A stretch of DNA of 64,000 bases from Pseudarcicella hirudinis (lineage in GTDB: Bacteria; Bacteroidota; Bacteroidia; Cytophagales; Spirosomataceae). The stretch covers positions 123,838 to 187,837 of the forward strand of contig NZ_FOXH01000013.1 in the NCBI RefSeq assembly GCF_900115665.1, read 5' to 3'. Position numbers and translations under genes: made by a program. The notes beneath the pieces are model-generated. The model worked only from the letters and a program-made list of their open reading frames with translations, was not told the origin of the DNA and did no database searches. Below are positions 54,640 through 63,257 of this stretch, piece by piece (the first letter of the stretch is position 1; every line of letters begins with the position of its first letter).

Positions 54640-55584
54640 CTATTTAAAAAGAGCCTTGTACTCGTCAGGATGTTCTTTTTTGAAGGCTAGCTTGGCCTTA
54701 TCGCTCAACTTTTCAAACTCGTCAACATTTTTCGGATTTCCTGAATCGCTTCCAGGAATAGTTACACCGCCTGATAATTGTGTTTTAGCTGGAATTTTTG
54801 AAAGAGCAGCGAAAGCAAGTGAATAATTATCTTTAGCCATCTTTTCCCATTCTGCTACTTCAGATTCAGTGATCTTTCCGGCTAGCTTTGCTTCGTTAAT
54901 AAGTGCTTTAGATTGCGTTTCGGCAATACTGGAAAGCTTCTGTTTAGTTTGTTGATGTTCCGCTTGCTCAGTGGTAAACTTCTGTAATAAAGTAGCAATG
55001 TGAGTGTCCAGCTCAGCGGCTGTTTTAGGTTGTTCATTCAGCCCTAATGTCATTAAAGAAGCAACCGACAAAGTGATTTTTTCCATTTTTATTTCCGTAT
55101 TTTCGTTTTGTTTGTTTTCGTCTAAAAAAGAAAGCTGAAGCTTTACTTCGTCTCCCGTTAACAGCTTCTTAGTAGAAGCATCGTAAAGTCTTAATGAATT
55201 TGCATTTGAAGGAACAGCACAAATACTCACTTCAAAAAGTTCACACCTTAACAATAGCCATGACCCGTCCGGCTGTTGTTCCATATCATCCCTGCTGAAG
55301 CTAATACCCATAGAGCAGCCTATTACAAATCCTCTTTCTACCTTCCCTTCAATTGTTTTAGCATAAGCGTCTTCAGAGTCAAATAAAGGTTCACCACTTA
55401 GGATTACCCCTTCAACTGATATATTATCCCATTTACCAATTACGCTGTCCAGGCTATTCCAATGATCTGCCAACATTACTGGATTAGCTGAGAATCTATT
55501 GAGGATAATTCCGGATGTCTTTATCTTAAAATTGTAAGAGTTTGTTACTGTTTCGTCATTAAATACAAACTTCTTCTTTGCCAT
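54640..55584 (-). CDS. Prohead protease fused to scaffold domain
   Basis: 314 residues. The N-terminal half (1-155) looks like a phage prohead protease (ILNRFSANPVMLADHWN, GFVIGCSMGISF with the expected Ser, LLRCELFEVSICAVPSNANS), and the C-terminal half (170-314) is a helical, Gln/Glu-rich scaffold ending in FEKLSDKAKLAFKKEHPDEY. Such fusions are cut after capsid assembly. It is the first gene of the minus-strand late operon. Confidence 0.75.
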   Translation of the reverse strand: MAKKKFVFNDETVTNSYNFKIKTSGIILNRFSANPVMLADHWNSLDSVIGKWDNISVEGVILSGEPLFDSEDAYAKTIEGKVERGFVIGCSMGISFSRDDMEQQPDGSWLLLRCELFEVSICAVPSNANSLRLYDASTKKLLTGDEVKLQLSFLDENKQNENTEIKMEKITLSVASLMTLGLNEQPKTAAELDTHIATLLQKFTTEQAEHQQTKQKLSSIAETQSKALINEAKLAGKITESEVAEWEKMAKDNYSLAFAALSKIPAKTQLSGGVTIPGSDSGNPKNVDEFEKLSDKAKLAFKKEHPDEYKALFK

Positions 55585-55620
55585 TTCTTATTATTTGCGT
55601 TTTGTTGATGCAAATATGAA

Positions 55621-55654
55621 ACCTTACACAACTACTTGAAAATAAGCATGTAAG
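55621..55654. promoter_or_regulatory. Inverted repeat in the divergent phage late promoter region
   Basis: CCTTACA (55621-55627) and TGTAAGG (55648-55654) form a 7-base inverted repeat with 20 bases between, in the 131-base gap between the divergent protease and terminase operons. It may bind a late activator or repressor. Confidence 0.4.
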
Positions 55655-55715
55655 GGTTATACAGATTTTTTAAATCGGCTTTAAAAACGGGCAATTTTGG
55701 TAAAAAAAAGAAGAT

Positions 55716-56141
55716 ATGGGAGTAAAAAAAGACAAAGTAAGAGAACAAGCGGAAGAGTACTATTTGGACAACATTGAAGCTACACAGCAACAAGTAGCAG
55801 AACTATTCAATGTTACACAAAAAACAGTTTCGTCTTGGTGTACAAGGTATGACTGGAACGAAAAACGTATCAATCTGCACGCTTCACCGATTAAGATCAA
55901 GCAGCTATTACAGCAAGAGTTGCTTAAAGTTGCTTCCGGAACACCTGGAACGCTAAATGCTGACAGCATAAGCAAATTAATGTCTGCACTTGACAAATGT
56001 GATAAGAAAGCTGACCCTATCGTAGTCTCTAGGGTTCTTAAAGACCTTGCAAATTTCGTATCTGAGAATGACCCCCAATTTGCAGCAAAGATGACAGATT
56101 GGATGAAGAAATTTTTGCAACATAGAATAAATATCGAATGA
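55716..56141 (+). CDS. Small terminase subunit (probable)
   Basis: 141 residues. The N-terminal 50 form a helix-turn-helix (ATQQQVAELFNVTQKTVSSW) followed by helical oligomerisation segments. It overlaps the large terminase gene by 4 bases. It should recognise phage DNA and load the packaging motor. Confidence 0.7.
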   Translation: MGVKKDKVREQAEEYYLDNIEATQQQVAELFNVTQKTVSSWCTRYDWNEKRINLHASPIKIKQLLQQELLKVASGTPGTLNADSISKLMSALDKCDKKADPIVVSRVLKDLANFVSENDPQFAAKMTDWMKKFLQHRINIE

Positions 56142-57703
56142 TAGCAGAACAAGACAATACCAAATACGCAAAAGTTCTCAAAGACTTCGATAAGTTTTGC
56201 GTAAGGATTCAGCAGGCTACAAGTATAGACATACATGAAACAGCTGATAGTAAATTAAAGCGTATTAAAGCTAAAGAGAACTCTTATGCAGAATGGTTTG
56301 AGTTCTATTTTCCAAGTTTCGCAAAACAAAAGTGTGCCTGGTTTCACATTAAGTTAGCAGAAATAGCAATTAAGCATAAGCGTTTACGTCTGCTGCTTGA
56401 ACTCTACAGATCAGCCGGAAAGTCCGTTCACGTCTGTATGGGTATTCCTTTGTACTTATACCTGGTTAAGAATGATTTGAAATTTATGCTTCTGATTGGT
56501 AAGACAGAGACTAAAGCAAAAAAGCTGCTATCCGGACTTCAGGCACAATTGCAATACAACAACCGTCTAAAAAACGATTATGGAGACAAATTTCAGGCAG
56601 GTAGTTGGACTGAAGGAGATTTCTTAACCACCGACGGAGTCAGATTTATGTCACTTGGTTTTGACCAGGATCCTAGGGGTGTTCGAGAAGAAGGAAACAG
56701 ACCGGATTATATCGTTTGCGATGATGTGGACTCAAAGAAAAGCATCAACAATGACAGAATCATGCGTGAAGCAGTTGATACTGTTGTAGAAGACATCTGG
56801 GGAACATTTGACTCAGATGACACCAGTACTGAGCGTTTCATTTTTGCTAATAACAACTTTCATAAGAACAGTATTACAAACAGACTTCATGAATATTTCG
56901 AAGAAGTCATTCGTAAAAGTTCAAAAAAGAAATCTACCAGATACGAAATATTAAAAGTTTGTGCTGTAAAAAGCCTTCAAACCTTTCAGCCGGAATGGCC
57001 TGAAAAAACCAGCTCAGAGTACTGGAAAGAAAAGTTTGAAGATATTCCGTATCGTTCATTTATGCGTGAATACATGCACGTACACGTACAGGACGGAGCG
57101 GTATTTAAGCATGAAGATATTCTATTCTGCGACCCTTTACCATTAAAAAAATATGAGGCACTTTGCTTTTATGGTGACCTATCATACAAGGCAAATGCTG
57201 ACTTCAAAGCCCTGATTTTAGTTGGAAAAATCGGAAGGGAATTTCATATACTTCATACTTATGTAAGGCAAAAAAGCCGTGCTGATGTAGCAAAATGGCT
57301 ATATGATCTTTATGAAGATAAGAAGCTTTATTTATTAAACATTCGGTATTTAATAGAAGGGCTTTTTGCAATGGATGAATTTGTAAATGATTTTGATATG
57401 GAAGGCTTGATAAGGGGCTATACTATTCCCGTGAGAGCCGACAAAAGAGGCAAAACAGATAAATATGACCGGATTGAAGGAATGAGCGGCTTTTTTGAAA
57501 AACACCTGGTATTTCTTTCAAAGAAAGACAAAAGCCCTGACCAGACCGTTCTTGTTGATCAAATACTTGCTTTTGAGAAAGGCAGTAATGCACATGATGA
57601 TGCTCCTGATGCTTTGCAGGGAGCAATATCATACCTCAACAAAAGGACTTACAAAAAACAAACCAAATCGGCTTTCGGCAAACGTACTTCTTTCAAATTT
57701 TAA
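56138..57703 (+). CDS. Large terminase subunit
   Basis: 521 residues. ATPase motor (about 60-280) with terminase-type Walker A LYRSAGKS, Walker B IVCDDVDSK and coupling FANNN; then a nuclease domain (about 330-480) with ALCFYGDLSYKANADF (Asp) and SNAHDDAPDAL (the Asp pair near the end). It packages DNA into proheads. Sequence style resembles Mu-like gp28 relatives. Confidence 0.8.
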   Translation: MIAEQDNTKYAKVLKDFDKFCVRIQQATSIDIHETADSKLKRIKAKENSYAEWFEFYFPSFAKQKCAWFHIKLAEIAIKHKRLRLLLELYRSAGKSVHVCMGIPLYLYLVKNDLKFMLLIGKTETKAKKLLSGLQAQLQYNNRLKNDYGDKFQAGSWTEGDFLTTDGVRFMSLGFDQDPRGVREEGNRPDYIVCDDVDSKKSINNDRIMREAVDTVVEDIWGTFDSDDTSTERFIFANNNFHKNSITNRLHEYFEEVIRKSSKKKSTRYEILKVCAVKSLQTFQPEWPEKTSSEYWKEKFEDIPYRSFMREYMHVHVQDGAVFKHEDILFCDPLPLKKYEALCFYGDLSYKANADFKALILVGKIGREFHILHTYVRQKSRADVAKWLYDLYEDKKLYLLNIRYLIEGLFAMDEFVNDFDMEGLIRGYTIPVRADKRGKTDKYDRIEGMSGFFEKHLVFLSKKDKSPDQTVLVDQILAFEKGSNAHDDAPDALQGAISYLNKRTYKKQTKSAFGKRTSFKF

Positions 57704-57716
57704 CCTACTTATTTAT

Positions 57717-58130
57717 ATGTCATTTATCACAAGAGAGGAGTTTTCGACACATGTGTATGAGGAAGCTCAATACGTAATCTCACGGGGGGATAACGCAAAA
57801 ATTGACCAGGCTATTAGCATGGGTTTACAAGTTTTAGCCAGGTATCTGACTGCATATGATACCCAATCAATATTTGCCACTACCGGAACAGACAGAGACA
57901 AGTACCAGGAATTAATTACGTATACAAAGGACATATCAAAATGGCATTTTATTGCCGTGTGTAATGTATCCGTCGATCTGGAATTAGCTGAAAAACGCTA
58001 TCAATTTGCAATCAAAGAACTTGAACGTATTCAAAAATCCTCTATCGTTCAAGGCTGGCCGCTTGCTCAGAACAATCAAGACCCAAAGCCTTTCCGGAGC
58101 GGGTCAGGCAGAAAATTCAATCACTTTTAA
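57717..58130 (+). CDS. Mu gp36-like (DUF1320) head-tail protein
   Basis: 137 residues from the ATG at 57717; a longer frame starting at 57495 overlaps the terminase and is not used. It begins FITREEFSTHVYEEAQYVIS, with AISMGLQVLARYLTAYD and ELITYTKDISKWHFIAVCN, in the manner of DUF1320/Mu gp36 proteins, which sit at the head-tail connection. It follows the terminase by 13 bases. Confidence 0.65.
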   Translation: MSFITREEFSTHVYEEAQYVISRGDNAKIDQAISMGLQVLARYLTAYDTQSIFATTGTDRDKYQELITYTKDISKWHFIAVCNVSVDLELAEKRYQFAIKELERIQKSSIVQGWPLAQNNQDPKPFRSGSGRKFNHF

Positions 58131-58150
58131 CCAGTTTAAACAGCATTTAA

Positions 58151-60640
58151 ATGGCTTCAAACTTATATTCAAAACCAGATAAAGGTTTTTTTAAAACATT
58201 GCTTAGTGCAGTCAAAAACTTATCTGATCAACCTCAATTTTCCAGTAAAGGCAGAAAGCTTCCCTGGAACTCTAAAAGCGTTTTCCAAACCCGTCAAGAT
58301 ATTAATAGCTGGAAAAGAGCTGAAGCAGCGTATAACAACGCAGAATATCCGCAAAACTTCTTAATTCAAATCCTTTTTGATGAAGTATTGAAAGATGCCA
58401 GGCTAGCATCTCAAATAAATAACCGAATACAACAAGTTTTATCTGCGACTTTTGTACTTAAAAATAAAGGCGGGGAAGTTGATGAAGAAGCAACTAAAAC
58501 GCTCAGCAAACATCCACTTTTTCGCAGCCTTACCAAATCCGGATTAGATTCAATTTATCGGGGTTATAGCCTTATTGAATTGCTTTTTGACCAAGATGGA
58601 AACCTGACCGCTGAAGACCTACCACGCACTAATATTATTGCCCAGAAAGGCATTTTTTTGAAAGATTGGAATGATCAGGACGGTATAAAATACAGGGAAA
58701 TGACCGAGTTTGGAACTTGGATTCTTGAATATAACAGTAAAGAAATCGGCCTAATCAACAAGGCTGTTTCTCATGTTCTATTTAAGCGTTTCGCAATGGC
58801 CTGCTGGTCTGAGCTATGCGAAATATACGGTATTCCACCCCGTGTAATGAAAACTAACACGTCTGATGATGGAATGCTTAAAAGAGCTGAACAAATGATG
58901 CAGGATATGGGTTCAGCAGCCTGGTTTATAATTGATGAGGATGAGTCATTTGAGTTTGCAGACAATGTAACTACAAAGGGTGAAGTTTATCAAAATCTCA
59001 TTCAATTATGCAATGATGAAATGAGTATGCTTATTTCTGGTGCAATCGTAGGACAAGACACAAAGAACGGTTCTAATGCCAAAGAAAAAGCATCACAAGA
59101 CCTTCAGTGGTATCTTGTACAGGATGATATGAAACTGTCAGAGTTGCAATGGAACTTAATAAACCTGCCTGCACTTGCAAAACATGGCATTATTCCGGAT
59201 GGACTAACATTAGAATTTGAAAAAGCTGAAGACATTACTCAGCTTTGGACTTTTACGAAAGATGCAATGAGTTTTTATGATTTTGATATTGAATGGCTCA
59301 ATAACAAATTTGGTCTTAATATTGTCGAATCAAAAAAATCTAATCAGCAACAAAATTCTTTATCTGCTCTCAGTTTTTTTCTCAAAGCCCCGAAAAACGG
59401 GGCAATGACGGAAGAGACCTGTTGTGGACAAGCCCACACATCAGAGATTAAGTTGTTATCAACAATTGATGATAATGATTTGATCAAACGCTATTGGGAT
59501 GGTGAGGGTAACAAGCTATTTGATCAGGAGCTATTTACTTATACAGTAGACAATTTAGCTGAAGCATTTAGTAAAGGCTGGAAAAAATCAAAAGAAAATC
59601 TTTCATATGGCATTGAGTACGGAGCTGATGACCCGGCTGCTCTCACAGCCTATGAGATGAATCTGTTCAGGTTTGGTGGTGTCAAAACGCTTGCCGAATC
59701 TCAGCTTTTAAACAAAGCCTTCAGAGACTCTAAGAGCTTTCAGGATTTTAGTATTAGAGCTTCTTTAATCACTAAAATTCATAATAAAGATTGGTTAAGG
59801 ACTGAGTATAATACAGCCCTGTCAGTAGGTGAAACATCTGCTACATATTACAGACTAAAACAGCAAACAGAGCTATTCCCTTTTTGGGAGTACAAGACTG
59901 TAGATGACAACAAAGTACGTCCGGAGCATAGATTACTTGATGGTTTGCTACTTAGAGCTGAAGACCCGATTTGGCGGAAAATTTACCCGCCGAATGGCTG
60001 GAATTGTAGATGTTATGTAGTGCCACGTCTGAAGACAGAAAAAGGATCAAACGATTTAAGTCAAAATTCTGCTACCGCTGAAGCTTTTACAAATTCGGAT
60101 GAATTTAAAAAGGCTGAAAAGTCCGGATGGGGAATAAACAGAGCCGAAACACAAGAGGTCTTTACTGCCAATCAGCAGTACATTACAAATATTACTGAAG
60201 CCAATAAACTTTTGTCTGAGTTAAGCCCTGCTGATTTCAAAATGAAGGAGGTGACTAATAAACCTGTAAGAGACATATTCAAGGGTGATGCAGTTGCATT
60301 CTTTGATGAAAAAGCCAAAGACAATATTTTAACTTTCACTGACTATAACAATCGGAAGTTAAATATTGCCAAACGTGACTTTCTTGCACATAGCACCGAG
60401 GGAAAAGAAAGTAGAAAAGAATTTTTACTTGACCTTTCTCGCATTCTCAACAACCCAGACGAAGTATGGTTTAAAGCTGAGCGAAAAGGGCAAATGTTTA
60501 ATCAATACATGTATATTAAATACTTCGAAGATATGCCAGTGGCTATTGTCGCTGAAATGTCAAAAAAGGGAGTCTTTAAACTGAAGACCTGGTTTGAAGT
60601 TGCTAACCTGGCAATCAGATGGGGGCTTTTGATTAAGTAA
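58151..60640 (+). CDS. Fused portal / MuF head morphogenesis / nuclease-like domain protein
   Basis: 829 residues, much longer than either single family. Residues about 30-400 look like a Mu gp29-type (DUF935) portal (INNRIQQVLSATFVLKNKGG, FAMACWSELCEIYGIPPRV, EKASQDLQWYLVQDD). Residues about 480-650 are a MuF domain with VRPEHRLLDGLLLRAEDP and YPPNGWNCRCYVVPRLK. Residues about 690-829 resemble a barnase/EndoU/RelE-like nuclease (PBECR type) domain: RDFLAHSTEGKESRKEFL, ILNNPDEVWF, KLKTWFEV. In Mu the portal and MuF are separate proteins. A domain tied to the portal could be injected and act on host RNA. No cognate immunity gene is evident. Confidence 0.8.
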   Translation: MASNLYSKPDKGFFKTLLSAVKNLSDQPQFSSKGRKLPWNSKSVFQTRQDINSWKRAEAAYNNAEYPQNFLIQILFDEVLKDARLASQINNRIQQVLSATFVLKNKGGEVDEEATKTLSKHPLFRSLTKSGLDSIYRGYSLIELLFDQDGNLTAEDLPRTNIIAQKGIFLKDWNDQDGIKYREMTEFGTWILEYNSKEIGLINKAVSHVLFKRFAMACWSELCEIYGIPPRVMKTNTSDDGMLKRAEQMMQDMGSAAWFIIDEDESFEFADNVTTKGEVYQNLIQLCNDEMSMLISGAIVGQDTKNGSNAKEKASQDLQWYLVQDDMKLSELQWNLINLPALAKHGIIPDGLTLEFEKAEDITQLWTFTKDAMSFYDFDIEWLNNKFGLNIVESKKSNQQQNSLSALSFFLKAPKNGAMTEETCCGQAHTSEIKLLSTIDDNDLIKRYWDGEGNKLFDQELFTYTVDNLAEAFSKGWKKSKENLSYGIEYGADDPAALTAYEMNLFRFGGVKTLAESQLLNKAFRDSKSFQDFSIRASLITKIHNKDWLRTEYNTALSVGETSATYYRLKQQTELFPFWEYKTVDDNKVRPEHRLLDGLLLRAEDPIWRKIYPPNGWNCRCYVVPRLKTEKGSNDLSQNSATAEAFTNSDEFKKAEKSGWGINRAETQEVFTANQQYITNITEANKLLSELSPADFKMKEVTNKPVRDIFKGDAVAFFDEKAKDNILTFTDYNNRKLNIAKRDFLAHSTEGKESRKEFLLDLSRILNNPDEVWFKAERKGQMFNQYMYIKYFEDMPVAIVAEMSKKGVFKLKTWFEVANLAIRWGLLIK

Positions 60641-60647
60641 TGAGGGG

Positions 60648-60731
60648 TACTTATTGTTACACAGCAGTATTTCATGCTCCCTGATCAGCCCTTACCCTCA
60701 TTGAAGCTTACATTACGTGTAACAATAAGTA
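60648..60731 (+). other. Large inverted repeat in the gap after the portal gene
   Basis: TACTTATTGTTACAC (60648-60662) and GTGTAACAATAAGTA (60717-60731) are perfect 15-base inverted repeats around 54 bases. The mRNA could fold to a long stem ahead of the gpG-like gene. There is no T-run after it. Confidence 0.6.
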
Positions 60732-60758
60732 TATATGATGTTCAAATATAAATGATTA

Positions 60759-61262
60759 ATGACTAATTACCAGAAAATTGACATTTTTTTTCAGTCGTTA
60801 GACTCCAAAATGTTAAAGGATGTTCCGGCAATTATATCCGAAACGGCTACTGAGTATTTCAAAGAAAGCTTTGTTACAAAAAGCTTTGATGGCAAAGCCT
60901 GGACACCTGCTAAACGAAACGAAAAAAGGGGTTCTTTAATGGTAAGAACAGGGGCTTTAATGGGTTCTATCAGACCCTCTTTGGTAAGTGCCTCAAAGGT
61001 AACTATTTCAGCAGGCTCTACTAAAGTTCCATATGCAAAAGTTCATAACGAAGGCGGGGAAGTAATTCTACCACCCCGTAGTGAAACCTTCATCCGGAAT
61101 AGAAATAAGAAAGGACGGTTTAAAAAAGGAACGGTTTCTGGGCAAGGGTTTACACTCAAAGAATCTCGTTTCAATATGCCTAAGCGGCAATTTATGGGTC
61201 ACACGCAAAAATTAAACAATATCATTGTTCAACGTATTCAATCTTTATTAAAGGAAAAATGA
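60759..61262 (+). CDS. Mu gpG-like virion morphogenesis (head-tail completion) protein
   Basis: 167 residues with GKAWTPAKRNEKRGSLMVRT, ALMGSIRPSL, VPYAKVHNEGGEV and a basic C-terminus (KKGRFKKG; MPKRQFMGHT). This order is characteristic of the Mu gpG/phage virion morphogenesis family. It overlaps the next gene by 4 bases. Confidence 0.78.
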   Translation: MTNYQKIDIFFQSLDSKMLKDVPAIISETATEYFKESFVTKSFDGKAWTPAKRNEKRGSLMVRTGALMGSIRPSLVSASKVTISAGSTKVPYAKVHNEGGEVILPPRSETFIRNRNKKGRFKKGTVSGQGFTLKESRFNMPKRQFMGHTQKLNNIIVQRIQSLLKEK

Positions 61263-61687
61263 AAGAGACTTATTTAAATATTTTGCAGCATCTATCTGGA
61301 ATACCTTTACGATGGATAGACCTTGATAAAGGCCAGCTTTCTTCCTCTACACGTCCGGAAATTGCTTTCCCTGCCTGTCTTATCAAAACAGAAATTATCA
61401 GAGCTGATAGCCAGGGGGCGAATGTGCAGTTACTTACATTACAAGTAACATTAAGACTTGTATTTGTATTCATAGGCAGTACGTCCCTGCAAGCTCCACA
61501 ACAGATCAGAAATGAATCAATGCAGTACCTTGATACTGTACAGGAGGTTTATTTGAAACTACAAGGCAAGCTTAACCAGGATAATAGGCGATATGATAGG
61601 ATTAGCCAGAGGGAGCAGGACGCTGACGGAATAAAAATTGTGAACATGGTCTTTCAGACGGTCATTCTTGACAAATCAGCAGCATAA
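61259..61687 (+). CDS. Tail terminator-like phage protein
   Basis: 142 residues, alpha/beta, without motifs I can name with certainty (FPACLIKTEIIRADSQ, LRLVFVFIGS, VYLKLQGKLNQDN). Its place after the gpG-like gene and its size match tail terminator or head-tail joining proteins. Its stop is followed at once by a terminator. Confidence 0.6.
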   Translation: MKETYLNILQHLSGIPLRWIDLDKGQLSSSTRPEIAFPACLIKTEIIRADSQGANVQLLTLQVTLRLVFVFIGSTSLQAPQQIRNESMQYLDTVQEVYLKLQGKLNQDNRRYDRISQREQDADGIKIVNMVFQTVILDKSAA

Positions 61688-61721
61688 AAAAAGCCCGGCA
61701 AATACATTGCCGGGCTTTTTT
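61687..61721 (+). terminator. Rho-independent terminator of the phage head operon
   Basis: AAAAAAGCCCGGCAA (61687-61701) and TTGCCGGGCTTTTTT (61707-61721) form a perfect 15-bp stem with a 5-base loop and a T-run. It closes the plus-strand head operon and could also end minus-strand transcripts. Confidence 0.9.
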
Positions 61722-61733
61722 ATTTAAAATTCT

Positions 61734-61786
61734 GATTATCGTATTCAGATACTATAATTAGCGATTATCGTATTCAGACACTATAA
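61734..61786. repeat. Tandem 24-base repeat between the head and early cassettes
   Basis: GATTATCGTATTCAGATACTATAA occurs at 61734-61757 and again at 61763-61786 with one mismatch (period 29 bases). It lies between the terminator and the last gene of the minus-strand cassette, whose stop codon it overlaps. Confidence 0.75.
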
Positions 61787-62038
61787 CAAGCTTTCAGACT
61801 CACGTTTTGGGATTTCCATGTACTCCTCAGGAAGAGCATCAGTATTAGGCTCATCTTCAAAAAAATCTATCAAACTATCTCGATAAGATTCCTTAAATCT
61901 TGCTGAGTGGAATACTCCAAGCTGTAAATATCCAATCCTGATACCACGTGGATTATATTCTTCATCAATAAAAGAAGGGCTGTAGGCAATAATATCAACA
62001 CATTCTTCAACTTCTTTAACATTAAATTTCTTCCACAT
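61781..62038 (-). CDS. Small phage early protein of unknown function
   Basis: 85 residues, acidic C-terminus (FEDEPNTDALPEEYMEI), no membrane segment. No family recognised. It lies 2 bases after the next small gene and ends the minus-strand early cassette. Confidence 0.5.
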   Translation of the reverse strand: MWKKFNVKEVEECVDIIAYSPSFIDEEYNPRGIRIGYLQLGVFHSARFKESYRDSLIDFFEDEPNTDALPEEYMEIPKRESESLL

Positions 62039-62040
62039 AA

Positions 62041-62262
62041 TTAGAATAATTTTAACTGATTTTTAACTGATTTTTCTTTATGCGTATTCTTATGCTTATA
62101 ACCTTTCATAAACGCTGAATAACTCATACTGTGACCCAATTCCTTAAGAATCTTCCGGACAAAATAAGTGTCCGGAATATCCTCGTTTCGGTTCTTCCAT
62201 TCCAGATACTTCATCCGGATAAAATCAACCTTTTTTAAGTGATTTCTATTGTTGTATGCCAT
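62041..62262 (-). CDS. Small basic phage protein of unknown function
   Basis: 73 residues, Lys-rich and basic, likely nucleic-acid binding (VDFIRMKYLEWKNRNEDIP, then SYSAFMKGYKHKNTHKEK). It overlaps the preceding gene by 17 bases. It could be a regulatory or host-takeover protein; nothing is decisive. Confidence 0.5.
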   Translation of the reverse strand: MAYNNRNHLKKVDFIRMKYLEWKNRNEDIPDTYFVRKILKELGHSMSYSAFMKGYKHKNTHKEKSVKNQLKLF

Positions 62263-62524
62263 TTCTTGGAACTTTAATAGAATATGGAAATTTATTAAAC
62301 ATTCTGGTTATAACTTGAATTTCCTGTAAACAATGAGCTGCTGTTTGGTTTGCTATAGTACAAATAGAAATACAGTAACTATACTTCTTATCTAAATCCT
62401 CTTTTGAAAAATACGGATTTAATGAGGTCATGGCATCATATGTGTTCATTACATATTGTCTATTCCTCTCAGCAGCTAATCCAGGTAATCTAACCATAAC
62501 CAACCTTTCAAATTCTTCTCTCAT
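62246..62524 (-). CDS. Small phage early protein of unknown function
   Basis: 92 residues, helical, with two Cys residues in ICTIANQTAAHCLQEI. No domain recognised. It lies between the cytosine methyltransferase-like gene and the basic protein gene in the minus-strand cassette. Confidence 0.5.
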   Translation of the reverse strand: MREEFERLVMVRLPGLAAERNRQYVMNTYDAMTSLNPYFSKEDLDKKYSYCISICTIANQTAAHCLQEIQVITRMFNKFPYSIKVPRNGIQQ

Positions 62525-62557
62525 TTATTTGGTTCTTTTTTTTACAATGAAATTAAC

Positions 62558-63256
62558 CTACAATGCTTCCGTCCTATTTTTTGCATCCAAAAGATACCCC
62601 CCCCATTGAACAACCATGTTGTCAGCAATACTTTGAAATGTTTTGCTTTTCTGATGGCCAGACTTAAGCTTACCTTCACTAATACAGTCAGTCCAATATC
62701 TTTTTTTAACCTGACCTGTCTTCTTACGTATTGTAATCTGATAAGGTTCTGGGGTATCACTTGCCGTTTTAAGACCAAACAGATCATCTTGTAATCTAAA
62801 CTGAAGGGGTGGTAAATTTTTAAGCCAAAGAGCTGTACGTTTCATTTCTTTTTCGCCAAAATAATAAGGATGTATTATTTGCGTAGGTTTCAAAATATTA
62901 GCTGATATATACCCTATAGGGTTTTCCAAACATATATGCTTAATGGGTGCATCATACATTTTTAGGAAAAATTCAATAGCCTGATTTCGTTTTATAATCC
63001 TTTCTATTGCCTTTTTTCCATGATTTTCAATATTACAAAAGTGAAGCCCAGCACTTGACAAGTATGTACATGGAGGGTGTCCAATTAGCATATCCCATCC
63101 ATCATTAAGAATATCAAAAACAGAGCCTTGATAGTGATTTCCGGGGGATTCAGTAGGTAATAGATCACAACTCATCGCAAAGAAACCAGCTTTATTAAAC
63201 GAATCCCTGACTACACCCGAATACTCACAAGCAACAAGTATTTTGATTTCACTCAT
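62558..63256 (-). CDS. Phage cytosine methyltransferase-like protein
   Basis: 232 residues from the ATG at 63256 (MSEIKILVACEYSG); an earlier start at 63283 would overlap the next gene. It shows the C5-methyltransferase pattern in short form: VACEYSGVVRDSF (SAM-binding motif I region), DLLPTESPG, GHPPCTYLSSAG (PC catalytic motif IV) and LENPIGYIS (EN motif VI). The target recognition part is reduced. It may protect phage DNA or modify cytosine in another way. An eight-base C run (G in the coding strand) lies near its 3' end. Confidence 0.7.
   Translation of the reverse strand: MSEIKILVACEYSGVVRDSFNKAGFFAMSCDLLPTESPGNHYQGSVFDILNDGWDMLIGHPPCTYLSSAGLHFCNIENHGKKAIERIIKRNQAIEFFLKMYDAPIKHICLENPIGYISANILKPTQIIHPYYFGEKEMKRTALWLKNLPPLQFRLQDDLFGLKTASDTPEPYQITIRKKTGQVKKRYWTDCISEGKLKSGHQKSKTFQSIADNMVVQWGGYLLDAKNRTEAL
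62597..62604. repeat. C8 homopolymer run in the methyltransferase gene
   Basis: Eight consecutive C on the plus strand code for Gly-Gly near residue 220 of the minus-strand methyltransferase. Slippage here would change the last 12 or so residues, a possible phase-variation switch. Confidence 0.7.
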
Positions 63257-63257
63257 A

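Noticed and set aside
57495..57716. N-terminal extension of the gp36-like gene back to 57495
   Set aside because: It overlaps the terminase and reads a hydrophobic, low-quality sequence; the ATG at 57717 gives the family N-terminus.
62041..62524. Toxin-antitoxin pair formed by the two small overlapping genes
   Set aside because: Sizes and overlap fit, but no known toxin or antitoxin motif is present, and phage early cassettes often have such small coupled genes.
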